From Bacteroidales bacterium (lineage in GTDB: Bacteria > Bacteroidota > Bacteroidia > Bacteroidales > VadinHA17), in NCBI GenBank assembly GCA_016928075.1, contig JAFGLJ010000042.1, positions 1 to 64,000 on the forward strand: DNA of 64,000 bases. The letters are read 5' to 3'. Of the stretch, positions 25,359 through 33,801 are shown piece by piece. The notes beneath the pieces were generated by a model that did no database searches, was not told the DNA's origin, and saw only the letters and a list, made by a program, of their open reading frames with translations. Position 1 is the first letter of the stretch. The number at the start of each line of letters is the position of its first letter. Made by a program: the position numbers and the translations under genes.

Positions 25359-25366
25359 TATATTTG
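25359..25366 (+). promoter_or_regulatory. Promoter -7 element for Crp/Fnr gene
   Basis: TATATTTG matches TAnnTTTG, 20 bp before the ATG at 25387. A T-run (25341-25345) lies at roughly the -33 position. Confidence 0.45.
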
Positions 25367-25386
25367 CCTGACTAAATTAATTGCGG

Positions 25387-26082
25387 ATGGATGATATTTT
25401 AAAGTACACAGCCTGCACTGTAAGTTCACATTATAACAGGTGTTTTGACAGGCTAGGCGAAGAGGAGAAGAAATATCTTGATAAACATTCAGTTACTATC
25501 AAGTATAAAAAAGGTGAAATAATATGTAAACAGGGCAGTTTTGTTTCCCAGGTTATGTATGTGGCAAAAGGCCTTGCCAAGGTATTTCTTGATAACGGCA
25601 ACAATTCACTGGTGCTTAAAATAATACCGGAAGGCAATCTCCTCGGACTGGCTTCCGTGTCACAGGAGTATAATACATATCAGTATTCAGCAATGGCTTA
25701 TGTAGATTCTGAAATAAACCAGATTGATATTAATGTATTCCGTGAGCTGCTGAATGCCAATTCTGAGTTTGCCAGAGAGGTGATCGATATATTGAGTGCA
25801 AACAGTATTCAGATCTATGGGAGGTTCTTTTGTCTTACTCATAAGCAGGCATTTGGAAGGCTGGCAGATATTCTTCTCTGTCTTTCGGAGCGGATTTTCA
25901 AGAAAAAAGAATTCGAATTACCACTTTCCAGAAAAGACCTGGCAGAGTTATCGGGAATGAGTTCCGAGACAGTCATACGGATTTTAAAGAAATTCAATGA
26001 AGAAGGTCTAATAAGCATAAACGGTAAGACATTTACCATTCATGATTTTGATCGCCTGCAACAAATAAGTGATAAAGGATAA
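25387..26082 (+). CDS. Crp/Fnr family transcriptional regulator
   Basis: The ATG at 25387 (MDDILKYTAC) is preferred to a TTG two codons upstream. A cyclic-nucleotide-binding beta-roll (about 20-130, with KKGEIICKQGSFVSQVMYVAKG) is followed by a Crp-type winged helix-turn-helix (about 150-225, with LPLSRKDLAELSGMSSETVI). Only two cysteines (Cys10, Cys19) lie near the N-terminus and the spacing does not fit the FNR [4Fe-4S] site, so an oxygen-sensing cluster is not supported. The ligand is unknown. Divergent placement suggests that it controls the decahaem/rhodanese operon. It overlaps no neighbour. The CDF gene is convergent 28 bp downstream. Confidence 0.9.
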   Translation: MDDILKYTACTVSSHYNRCFDRLGEEEKKYLDKHSVTIKYKKGEIICKQGSFVSQVMYVAKGLAKVFLDNGNNSLVLKIIPEGNLLGLASVSQEYNTYQYSAMAYVDSEINQIDINVFRELLNANSEFAREVIDILSANSIQIYGRFFCLTHKQAFGRLADILLCLSERIFKKKEFELPLSRKDLAELSGMSSETVIRILKKFNEEGLISINGKTFTIHDFDRLQQISDKG

Positions 26083-26110
26083 ATTTCAGTTTTGGGAATA
26101 ATGCTGATAC

Positions 26111-26989
26111 TTAGTCATGGTCGGAAGGTTCCACATGTATGGTTGATTCAATAGCCAGTTTTTCCCTGATCTCATTTTCTATTTTAGTCACTATTTCATG
26201 ACTTTCTTTTATTGAAAGTTCGCCATCCATTATCAGGTGAAATGTTAATTCCTTGTGATTAACATAATTATGCATATGAAAATGATGGGGATAGAGATTT
26301 TTTTCCTCAACTGAGTTAATTATGGTTTTTATTTTTGCTACCAGTTCATCACTTGGTTTTTCACCAAGGAGTTTATTAATTGATTCGGCAATTATCCCGT
26401 AGGCTGCATATATCAGCATTAGAGAGATAATAATACCCAGTGCGCTGTCAATCCACCATAAGTAATTCTTCAGCATAATTCCAAAAAGCACTATAACGGA
26501 TGATAATGCATCGGTGCGGTGATGCCACGCGTCAGCTTTGACAGATAGATTATGAGTTTTTCGTGACAGGTAAAAGGCATATTGGGCAAGGCCTTCTTTT
26601 GTTACTATTGACAAAATTGTTACGATAATGGCTAACAAACCAAAATCAGCTGACTCTCTGGCTTTGAAATTCTCATATGAATCTTTGATAAAATACCATG
26701 CGATAATTGCCAGAAGCACGCCTATGAATATAGCTGCTATATGTTCCCAGCGGCCATGTCCGAATGGATGTTCTTTATCGGCTTTCTTTGCCGAGAGTTT
26801 TGTTCCTGCAATTACTATTACTGAGCTTGCTGAATCCGATAATGTATGCCAGGCATCTGCAACCAGTGCTACTGAATGCGATACTATTCCTGCCCATAAT
26901 TTAAAACCGAATAATATGGTGTTTACAATTATTGAGACTATACCTTCCAGATACCCGGCTCGTTGTCTTTTCATAACTGTCAGTATCAT
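26111..26989 (-). CDS. Cation diffusion facilitator (zinc-type) transporter
   Basis: A 292-residue CDF protein with six transmembrane helices and a C-terminal cytoplasmic domain. Metal-site motifs in helices 2 and 5 are HTLSD (His48, Asp52) and HHRTD (His156, Asp160), the HxxxD/HxxxD pattern typical of zinc-preferring members. The conserved EHPFGHGRWE segment at 73-82 is intact. It exports Zn2+ or similar ions against protons. Start alternatives are the Met at 26989 or at 26974, and the latter (MKRQRAGYLEG) gives a more usual N-terminus. Confidence 0.92.
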   Translation of the reverse strand: MILTVMKRQRAGYLEGIVSIIVNTILFGFKLWAGIVSHSVALVADAWHTLSDSASSVIVIAGTKLSAKKADKEHPFGHGRWEHIAAIFIGVLLAIIAWYFIKDSYENFKARESADFGLLAIIVTILSIVTKEGLAQYAFYLSRKTHNLSVKADAWHHRTDALSSVIVLFGIMLKNYLWWIDSALGIIISLMLIYAAYGIIAESINKLLGEKPSDELVAKIKTIINSVEEKNLYPHHFHMHNYVNHKELTFHLIMDGELSIKESHEIVTKIENEIREKLAIESTIHVEPSDHD

Positions 26990-27030
26990 TTTATATTCAG
27001 AAGTTTAACTGACTGAATTTTTCTGTAGAG

Positions 27031-27038
27031 CAAAGATA
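27031..27038 (-). promoter_or_regulatory. Promoter -7 element for CDF gene
   Basis: Minus-strand TATCTTTG fits TAnnTTTG, 41 bp before the first possible start codon of the CDF transporter. Confidence 0.45.
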
Positions 27039-27129
27039 GCATAGTTAGATGTAAATAGCCATGGTGATAACGTTTATAATAATAGTTTTTAAACGGACTG
27101 GCTTAATAAACAATTATTTTGGTCTTTGT

Positions 27130-27161
27130 TTTGGACAGTCGATGAAACTGTGTTATATTTG
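27130..27161 (+). promoter_or_regulatory. Bacteroidota consensus promoter of tRNA-fMet
   Basis: A full match: TTTG at 27130-27133, a 20-bp spacer, and TATATTTG at 27154-27161. The tRNA begins 9 bp later. This is one of the two best promoters in the window. Confidence 0.85.
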
Positions 27162-27170
27162 CATCCACAT

Positions 27171-27242
<72 letters not shown>

Positions 27243-27247
27243 CAAAG

Positions 27248-27365
27248 AAAAAGCCCTGGTGCGAAAGCACCGGGGATTTTTATTTTTAGCCCGACCTGAG
27301 CTTGCTCAAGGGAGGGATAAAAATAAAAAGACCGACATACGCCGTCGGCGTATGCAGGGCTTTTT
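27248..27365. repeat. Nested inverted-repeat (cruciform) element
   Basis: The element is bounded by a perfect 10-bp inverted repeat, AAAAAGCCCT (27248-27257) and AGGGCTTTTT (27356-27365). Inside is a second arm pair, TTTTTATTTTTAGCCC from 27277 against GGGATAAAAATAAAAA ending at 27329. Between the arms sit separate hairpins: GGTGC-GAAA-GCACC on the left, CATACGCC-GTC-GGCGTATG (27336-27354) on the right, and a GAGC-TT-GCTC turn in the centre. The left hairpin serves as the tRNA terminator. The whole looks like a small structured mobile or repeated element. Confidence 0.65.
27254..27287 (+). terminator. Terminator of tRNA-fMet
   Basis: A nine-pair stem, CCCTGGTGC with GCACCGGGG (one T-G pair) around GAAA, is followed by TTTTTATTTTT. 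It starts 12 bp after the tRNA 3' end. Confidence 0.88.
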
Positions 27366-27530
27366 GGTTGTTAAGCACCTCACAAGAAGATCACGAGCGA
27401 AGCGAGTAATCTTCAAGTCCTAACCACCCTGTCCCGATTACTCGGGACACCCCTCACTTCGGCATGCTCAGTGCAAGCCTTTCCTAAAAGGAGGGGAAAT
27501 CTTGATAAAAGATTCAACATGCTGAAGAAT
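27366..27530. repeat. Structured intergenic DNA, probable dispersed repeat
   Basis: No coding frame is supported. A perfect hairpin, GTCCCGA-TTAC-TCGGGAC, lies at 27431-27448. A quasi-palindrome, AAGATCACGAGC to GAGTAATCTT, lies just before it. A GGAGGGG segment near 27493 can pair with CCCCTC after the hairpin. The composition differs from neighbouring coding DNA. I infer a repeat family from the structure alone. Confidence 0.4.
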
Positions 27531-28070
27531 CTATTTAGCAAAGGTTATGGTGCCTTCACCGGCAACGGAAATCACCTCTCCGTTGTGGTATCCATGGCAT
27601 TCCACATATCCTGAAGCGCCTTCAAACCTTCCCGTTCCACTGCCAATAGTTATATATAAGGTGACCATAAAGGGTGGAGCTTCCGCCAGAACAACTTCCA
27701 TATCGCAGGTATAAGGGTACGAGTCTCCATTGGCAACAGTGTTGGTACCACTTATATGTGATGTATTTATGTAACCTGAAGTCTCACAATCGGTTATTAT
27801 CCATGTGCTCTGACTGGTAATAAATCTGCCTCCATGAGTCTGATGTCCCTCCAACCAGCCTCCTCCTGTATGACTCATTGGAGGATAACCAGTGCAATCG
27901 GTCCTGGGAAGAGCATTATTGTCTATGGTTGTTACCCAGACTTTAATGGGTACAGTAACACTTTTATCTGTTCCCTTTTTCGGGAACACATTTTCATCGG
28001 TCTGTGTATCTTTTGCAAAGCCTGAGATAATCACAAACGCAATCACCAGAAGAATGTGTAATGTTTTCAT
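27531..28070 (-). CDS. Secreted hypothetical protein
   Basis: A 179-residue protein with a Sec signal (MKTLHILLVIAFVIISGFA). The rest is beta-rich and polar, with four cysteines in the mature chain that could form disulfides and a C-terminal GSGTGRFEGASGYVECHGYH segment. The TGRFEGASG turn recurs in several secreted beta-barrel proteins, but I cannot name a family. It lies downstream of the hybrid sensor kinase gene on the same strand, 223 bp away, behind a pair of 16-bp direct repeats that may be the operator. It is therefore a good candidate target of that regulator. Confidence 0.75.
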   Translation of the reverse strand: MKTLHILLVIAFVIISGFAKDTQTDENVFPKKGTDKSVTVPIKVWVTTIDNNALPRTDCTGYPPMSHTGGGWLEGHQTHGGRFITSQSTWIITDCETSGYINTSHISGTNTVANGDSYPYTCDMEVVLAEAPPFMVTLYITIGSGTGRFEGASGYVECHGYHNGEVISVAGEGTITFAK

Positions 28071-28218
28071 AGCTAAAGATCTTGTTAATTATTAAAAAAC
28101 CAGAACATTATAATTCATATACATCAATAGTTAACCTTAAGATTACGTGTTATCAATTCGCAAAACTTTTATGTGAATTATTTATATGAAAGTTATGCTA
28201 AAGCCTTATGATGGGCTT

Positions 28219-28255
28219 TACCCTCGGTCTCAAAAGGTTTACCGTGGGTCTCAAA
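28219..28255. promoter_or_regulatory. Paired direct repeats, candidate AraC-type operator
   Basis: Two 16-bp direct repeats, TACCCTCGGTCTCAAA (28219-28234) and TACCGTGGGTCTCAAA (28240-28255), differ at two positions and are exactly 21 bp apart. Such two-turn spacing is typical of AraC-family half-sites. They lie between the hybrid kinase with an AraC-type output domain and the secreted hypothetical gene. Just upstream is an inverted repeat, TAAAGCC with GGCTTTA (28199-28220). Confidence 0.5.
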
Positions 28256-28293
28256 TGTGATTTTTACCGGGTGTGGAGGAGTAAAAGAGGAAT

Positions 28294-30492
28294 TTATTTC
28301 CGTGATTTACTGGGAGATGCTCCGAATTCGCGGCTGAATTCGCGACTGAAATATGCGAGGCTCTTGAATCCTACCCTGTAAGTCACCTCTGTAATATTAA
28401 GGTCGGTTGTTGAAAGCAGATCTTTTGCCCTGTGCAATCTCAAAGCCTTGAAATAATCGGCTATTGTTTTGTCGCACAAGGACCTGAATTTCCTGTAAAG
28501 CTGCGGACGGCTGATACCCAGTTCGCTGCAAAGATTTGATATTCCGTATTCATCATCAATAAGATTGGCTTCCAGTACATCGTTTACTTTTCTCATGAAA
28601 TCATCCTCTCTTTTCAGGTATTTATCGGATGTTTCAGGTATTTTTTTCAGAGAGGCATACCGTTCATGAAGCTTTTTGCGCATATACACAAGGTTTTTAA
28701 GCTGAATGTGCAGCTCTCTTTCATCCACAGGTTTGGCCAGGTAGGCATCAGCCCCTCTTTCCAGCCCGGCCAGGCGCGAGTCAATGTCGGCCTTTGCTGT
28801 CAGCATGACCACGGGGATATGGCTGGTGCGGATATCATTCTTTACTTTCTCAAGCAGTACAATACCGTCCATGACAGGCATCATTATATCGCTCAGGATA
28901 ATATCGGGTATAAGCTCAAACGCTTTCTCCAGGCCGGTTTTCCCGTTTCCCGCCACCTCAATCCTGTACTCGTATTTGAGAATAGCCAGGAGGTATAATA
29001 TTACATCCGGACTATCCTCAACAATCAACAGCACCGGTAGTTTCGCCGGGGCGATTGCAGGAGAAGGGAACAGCTCCACCGGGGCATGTGCCGGAGAAAG
29101 GGGTTCACCGGAAGAACCGGCCTTTACGTACTGAGCATCCACGACTTTGATCAAATCTGTCATTTCCGGGATATCTGTCAACGGGGCATCCCGGGTAACG
29201 GGCAGCAGAACCGTAAATTCAGAACCCTTACCCTTAATGCTCTCCACTGAGATTGTACCATTCAAGAGATTAACCATTTCTTTTGTCAGTGCCAGGCCTA
29301 TACCTGTTCCTCCCGGGGATAACTGTTGATCTATCCTGTAAAAACGATCGAAGAGATTATCCAGGTGTACATCTTCAATACCGATACCTGTGTCCCTGAC
29401 CCGTATTGAGAACATTCTTCCATTGTCCAAAGCACCTGTACTAACTTCAACCAGCCCGCCCTCAGGAGTGTATTTCAGGGCGTTGGAAACCAGGTTGGTT
29501 GTAATATGCATCAGTATCTCAGGATCAAAATCCATTTCGAAGACTTCTCCTCCTGAAGTAAATTTCAAATCGACTTTCTTTCTGAGAGCTTCCGATCTGA
29601 ACTGTTCGACAAGGTAGGCCAGATATTTGTTTACATCTCTCCTGACAAGATTCACGGAAACGGAGCCTGTTTCGGCTTGTGCCAGGTTTAGCATCTGGTT
29701 CACCAGGCGCAGGAGTATGCGGCTGTTGGTTTTTATTTTCTCCAGGCCTGTCCTCGTCCACTGTTCCGGTTGAGCCTCGACCAGGCTGGCCATCCCGTCT
29801 ATTATAGTCAGCGGTGTCCGGAATTCGTGGGTGATATTGGTAAAAAACCGGTCTTTAAATTCATTTATTTCTTTCAGATGTTTGGTCTCCAGCTCTTCAA
29901 GCTTCCGTTGCTGCTTTATAAACCGGAGTACAAAAAGAAGGGCTGCTCCGGTTAAGAATATTGCCTGGGATGCCCACATGATTGAGTTTAAGAGTGGAGT
30001 GATATGATCCGGAACATGCAACCATGGTTGCAAGACTGCAAGGAGAGTCACCCAGGCAGAAAAAATAAGAACCATCGAAATTGGTAACCAGGGCTTTTGT
30101 CGAGGAACGGTAGCAAGAACATTCGAGATCCCGGCAAAAACAAGGCCTCCCGATGTCGGTAGCCCTCCCAGCTTAATGATGGTGTAGAATGTCATCAGGT
30201 GCATTGTCGAACTTATAAAAACATGTATAAGAAGGTGACGCCTGGGAAATAAAATTTGAAATAAAAGAGATAAAGAATAGAGAATGCTGAATGCAATGGC
30301 ATAATGGATAAATATCCTGGCCTGTGGTGCAAAAATCGATAAACCAACGATATAAAGAAACGGATATATAGCAAGGAAGATATGGTTCTCAAACACAGTA
30401 ATATTACCCTGGAGTTGTTTGGTAGTGCAACCCGGATAAGACAATTTCTTCTCAAGCCACAGGTTAAATTTATGGGTTCCTTTGCTTTGCAT
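28294..30492 (-). CDS. Hybrid sensor kinase / response regulator with AraC-type HTH
   Basis: A 732-residue one-chain two-component system. Residues 34-192 hold about six membrane helices with no large periplasmic sensor. HisKA has His222 in ITHEFRTPL. HATPase has the N-box around Asn333 and Asn337 and GTGIGL at 395-400. A receiver domain (485-600) has phospho-acceptor Asp535 in LSDIMMPVMDG. A C-terminal AraC/XylS helix-turn-helix spans about 640-732 (CSELGISRPQLYRKF and VGFKSLAYFSREF). It is like HTCS regulators of Bacteroidota but lacks their periplasmic beta-propeller, so the signal is probably sensed in or at the membrane. It senses an unknown cue and likely controls the adjacent secreted gene through the 21-bp-spaced repeats. 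Confidence 0.92.
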   Translation of the reverse strand: MQSKGTHKFNLWLEKKLSYPGCTTKQLQGNITVFENHIFLAIYPFLYIVGLSIFAPQARIFIHYAIAFSILYSLSLLFQILFPRRHLLIHVFISSTMHLMTFYTIIKLGGLPTSGGLVFAGISNVLATVPRQKPWLPISMVLIFSAWVTLLAVLQPWLHVPDHITPLLNSIMWASQAIFLTGAALLFVLRFIKQQRKLEELETKHLKEINEFKDRFFTNITHEFRTPLTIIDGMASLVEAQPEQWTRTGLEKIKTNSRILLRLVNQMLNLAQAETGSVSVNLVRRDVNKYLAYLVEQFRSEALRKKVDLKFTSGGEVFEMDFDPEILMHITTNLVSNALKYTPEGGLVEVSTGALDNGRMFSIRVRDTGIGIEDVHLDNLFDRFYRIDQQLSPGGTGIGLALTKEMVNLLNGTISVESIKGKGSEFTVLLPVTRDAPLTDIPEMTDLIKVVDAQYVKAGSSGEPLSPAHAPVELFPSPAIAPAKLPVLLIVEDSPDVILYLLAILKYEYRIEVAGNGKTGLEKAFELIPDIILSDIMMPVMDGIVLLEKVKNDIRTSHIPVVMLTAKADIDSRLAGLERGADAYLAKPVDERELHIQLKNLVYMRKKLHERYASLKKIPETSDKYLKREDDFMRKVNDVLEANLIDDEYGISNLCSELGISRPQLYRKFRSLCDKTIADYFKALRLHRAKDLLSTTDLNITEVTYRVGFKSLAYFSREFSREFGASPSKSRK

Positions 30493-30644
30493 ACCCGGTC
30501 ACCTTTAACTAACAATAATATATACTGGCCGGACCATAATTGTTTGGTATACAGATCTACATCTGAGAATCAAGTGATTAATTATCAAAGTTAAGACAAT
30601 ATAAAACTGATTACAAAAAAATAATTTCTCCTCCTGAGATGTTA

Positions 30645-31616
30645 TCAGTATCGAACAAGGGCTGCTCCATAGTTCCATCCGATACCGAAACCAACCAATA
30701 AGAGTAAATCACCTCTTTTTATCCTGTTTTCATCAATGGCACTTGATAAAGCCACCTGAATTGCAGGGGCACCTGTATTTCCATAATCCTCAAGGCAATA
30801 GTACACCTTGTCTTCCGGTACACCGGCCAGTTCCATTCCTTTCCTGATTATCCTGTCACCTGCCTGGTGAGGTATTAACAGGTTAATATCATCGATCTTT
30901 AAGTTAGTTCTTTTCAATATTCCATCAACCGCCAGCTTAAATGCAAGCGGTGCGAATTCTGCAACTCTTTTTCTGTCAATAATGAGCGTATTATAGTCCT
31001 CAAAAAATCCTGCATCGAATCCTTCACCGTCTGTCATTCTGTAAAAATCAATTAAACCCGGCTTTTCAGAACTACTTATAATTGTGGCAGCAGCTCCATC
31101 GCCAAAGGCCATGAACACATTTTTATCAACGGGGCTGAGGAAGGAGGAATTATTCGAGGCTCCAATGATCAAAACATTTTTCTTATAACCACATTTTATA
31201 AGGCTTGTTGCGATTTGAAGCGCTGAAATAAAAACCACACAGCTTCCGGCCATATTGAAGCATTCACAGAGAATATCGATTGATTTCTGAATCAATGAAT
31301 TCTGAATATGTGCAGAAATCTCATAATAGCGCTTATGCAAAACGGAGTTTTCCCTGTATGAAGGAGGAACTTCTGTATAGAAGATAATCAGATCGATATC
31401 TGCAGGATTAATCCCTGAATTGATGATAACTTCTTCGCATGCATCAGTGGCAATGCTTTGTAATGATTCTGCATCACTGATATAATACCTCTGTTTTATG
31501 CCCGTCAGCCTCTCGATAATCCCATGGTTTAACAGCAGCTGCTCTTCCAGCACATTATTTTCAACTATTCGACCGGGATTCTTTAGACATGATTTAAATA
31601 TATAAGCTTCTGCCAT
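30645..31616 (-). CDS. 3-oxoacyl-ACP synthase III (KAS III)-like protein
   Basis: A 323-residue thiolase-fold protein with the KAS III catalytic triad: Cys126 in FNMAGSCVVFISAL, His250 in LLIPHQAG and Asn280 in YGNTGAPA. It diverges from housekeeping FabH around the active-site cysteine and in length of the N-terminal region. It therefore more likely makes a special acyl chain or a secondary product than primes general fatty acid synthesis. It is followed upstream on the same strand by a GNAT acyltransferase (72 bp), with a PlsC-like gene divergent beyond it. Confidence 0.85.
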   Translation of the reverse strand: MAEAYIFKSCLKNPGRIVENNVLEEQLLLNHGIIERLTGIKQRYYISDAESLQSIATDACEEVIINSGINPADIDLIIFYTEVPPSYRENSVLHKRYYEISAHIQNSLIQKSIDILCECFNMAGSCVVFISALQIATSLIKCGYKKNVLIIGASNNSSFLSPVDKNVFMAFGDGAAATIISSSEKPGLIDFYRMTDGEGFDAGFFEDYNTLIIDRKRVAEFAPLAFKLAVDGILKRTNLKIDDINLLIPHQAGDRIIRKGMELAGVPEDKVYYCLEDYGNTGAPAIQVALSSAIDENRIKRGDLLLLVGFGIGWNYGAALVRY

Positions 31617-31688
31617 GATCTTTACCAGTTAGTGTCATTAGAAAGAAACGGGTTATATAAATATCTTTATATGTATAAATCAGTATTA

Positions 31689-32822
31689 CTACAAATCCTT
31701 ACTATAGATTCTGTATCTTTTATATATCTCACCTCCCAGCCTTTCCATTTCAGCCCTTACTTTCGTATTATCTTCTGATTCGAGATGGCTGTCAGCAAAT
31801 TCAAAGCCGGCTTTCTGAGCTTCCAGGATTGTTTTATAACCCATCATAACGTCAATACCCCGTCCCCTGTATTCCTCCTTGATCCCTCCAAGAAGAGTAT
31901 CAAGTTGCCTGGACCTTTTAGCTTCATTCATGATATGAAATAATCCAACAGGAAAGAGCCTGCCTTTTGCCTTTCTTAAACCTTCTGAAAGGTTAGGCAT
32001 GGCTATGTTGAAACCAATTAACTGATCATCTTTTTTAACAACTTTCACAAACCGGGGATCCAGAAACCGTACAAACCGTTTACCCATATTCTTCATATCG
32101 ACATAATCGAGGGGTTGATAGCCATACAGGTCTATAAAACATTCATTCATTAATTCAAGTATAGGTATGATAAATGGTTTAAGCTGTTTTCTTTTATTAA
32201 ACTCTGCTACTTCATAGTTCCCCCTGCTGATTATCCTGCTGTATATCTTTTGGTAAAATTCAGGCATTTTTTCAGGGACATCGATTTTATATACTACATA
32301 GTCAGCTTCTTTTGAATAGTGTTCACTGGCCAGCAGACGATTCATATAATCAAAATTAAAGTTGGTTGAAATAGTCGGTTTATGTTCAAATCCTTGAATC
32401 ATAAATCCCTGGGGATCCTGGTTACTGAACCCCATTGGACCTACAATCTTATTCATGCCTTTTTCCTTTGCCCATTTTTCAATATATGATAATAATGCAT
32501 GGGCTATTTCCTGATTATCCGGGCATTCAAGATACCCGAATCGTGCATTTCTTTCATTCGCAATTTCATTTCCCCGTTTATTGATAATTCCCATTATTCT
32601 TCCAACGACACTATTGTTCAAATAAGCAAGTGCTATAATACAATCTGAATATGAAAAAGCCCTGTTTTTTCTGGAGTTAAAATATTTCCATTCCTGGGAG
32701 TAGATTGGCGGAACCCAGTTTGAGTGATTTTGATGTAACTTTCCGGGAAGAAATATATATTTTTTCAATTCCTTCCTGTTCTTGACCTCCCTTATTTCAA
32801 TTACAGTATCCATTTGAGGCAT
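31689..32822 (-). CDS. GNAT-fold acyltransferase
   Basis: A 377-residue protein made of two GNAT-like halves. The central segment KIVGPMGFSNQDPQGFMIQGFEHKPTI resembles long GNAT proteins that use acyl donors on lipid precursors, such as the family of bacterial ceramide synthases. The C-terminal half has a plausible acetyl-CoA-type loop, EEYRGRGIDVMM. There is no signal peptide, so it is cytoplasmic or membrane-associated. Neighbours (KAS III-like, PlsC-like) support a lipid role. An N-acylation of an amino lipid is inferred. The alternative is an ordinary small-molecule acetyltransferase. Confidence 0.75.
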   Translation of the reverse strand: MPQMDTVIEIREVKNRKELKKYIFLPGKLHQNHSNWVPPIYSQEWKYFNSRKNRAFSYSDCIIALAYLNNSVVGRIMGIINKRGNEIANERNARFGYLECPDNQEIAHALLSYIEKWAKEKGMNKIVGPMGFSNQDPQGFMIQGFEHKPTISTNFNFDYMNRLLASEHYSKEADYVVYKIDVPEKMPEFYQKIYSRIISRGNYEVAEFNKRKQLKPFIIPILELMNECFIDLYGYQPLDYVDMKNMGKRFVRFLDPRFVKVVKKDDQLIGFNIAMPNLSEGLRKAKGRLFPVGLFHIMNEAKRSRQLDTLLGGIKEEYRGRGIDVMMGYKTILEAQKAGFEFADSHLESEDNTKVRAEMERLGGEIYKRYRIYSKDL

Positions 32823-32991
32823 GATTGTAAAAATGAAAGATTTAATATTATTATTGATCCCGGGGTTGGATTACATTATTAGTAGCACAAGGTATTATTT
32901 GCTTATCTTTATATTTCAAATATCATCAAAAAAAACATAATCCTTATAAATTGTTATATGAATTTGCCTCACAGTTAAATCTGTCAATGAA

Positions 32992-33801
32992 ATGAATCCG
33001 AATGAACTTTCAATTCAGGAACAATTTAAACAGTTTTCCCGCAAGCATCTTCCCGCCTGTTTAATCAGATTTTTGAAATATCCGTTGTTTCTTAAAATTA
33101 TGAGTAAATTATTATGTGTTGGGGAAATACTTGAGCTTGAGAAAAAACTCAGTGATCTCAGCAATTATGAGCTGGCTGATGCTTTAATTGACCATACAGG
33201 GATGAACTATAAATGTGAAAACCTGAATAAAGTTCCTGTTAAAGGCAGACTGCTGGTTGTAGCAAATCATCCTCTCGGTGGTGCTGACTGGCTTTTAATA
33301 GTGCAGTGTTTGAGTAACATCCGGAAAGATATTAAAGTGGCTATTAACAAGGATGTCAATACTCTGATTGTAAATATGAGGGATCTTTTTATTCCTGTTG
33401 ACAGTTATGCGACATTTAATGAAGTGGCTATAAAACATATCGGTGAGAGCCTCCAAAGGGAGGAAGCTGTGATTATTTTTCCGTCGGGAGGCATATCAAT
33501 TATGACCACCAGGGGAGTCAGGGACAGGACATGGAAAAATGGAGTTGTACATTTTTCAAGAGAGCATCAAACAGATATTTTACCCGTTTATATCGGAGGA
33601 AGGTTCAAACTGGCTTTTTATTTATACCCGAGAAGGCTGCGTCGTATGTTGTTAATAAGGAATCTATTACACCCGCCATCAAAGAAAGTTAAAATCGTGA
33701 TCGGCGATAGAGTACCATATAAGGAATTATTGAAATGGGGGAAATTATCAGATATTGCCGCCAGACTCAGATCAATTACTTATCAATTGGGGAGTCTTTA
33801 A
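32992..33801 (+). CDS. PlsC-like lysophospholipid acyltransferase
   Basis: A 269-residue acyltransferase. The catalytic block is NHPLGGADW (His and Asp in HX5D spacing, as in the hemolysin-related acyltransferase subgroup that includes glycine/ornithine-lipid O-acyltransferases), followed by IPVDS and the substrate block FPSGGIS. It lacks a signal peptide and is probably peripheral on the inner membrane. It is divergent from the GNAT gene by 169 bp. With the N-acyl-type GNAT, the pair looks like the two-step assembly of an aminolipid: N-acylation then O-acylation. That is inference. Confidence 0.82.
   Translation: MNPNELSIQEQFKQFSRKHLPACLIRFLKYPLFLKIMSKLLCVGEILELEKKLSDLSNYELADALIDHTGMNYKCENLNKVPVKGRLLVVANHPLGGADWLLIVQCLSNIRKDIKVAINKDVNTLIVNMRDLFIPVDSYATFNEVAIKHIGESLQREEAVIIFPSGGISIMTTRGVRDRTWKNGVVHFSREHQTDILPVYIGGRFKLAFYLYPRRLRRMLLIRNLLHPPSKKVKIVIGDRVPYKELLKWGKLSDIAARLRSITYQLGSL

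Noticed and set aside
25387..26082. FNR-type oxygen-sensing cluster in the regulator
   Set aside because: Only two N-terminal cysteines are present with wrong spacing for the [4Fe-4S] motif.
30645..31616. Housekeeping fabH
   Set aside because: Triad is intact but surrounding sequence diverges and the neighbours are lipid-modifying enzymes, not the fab/plsX cluster.
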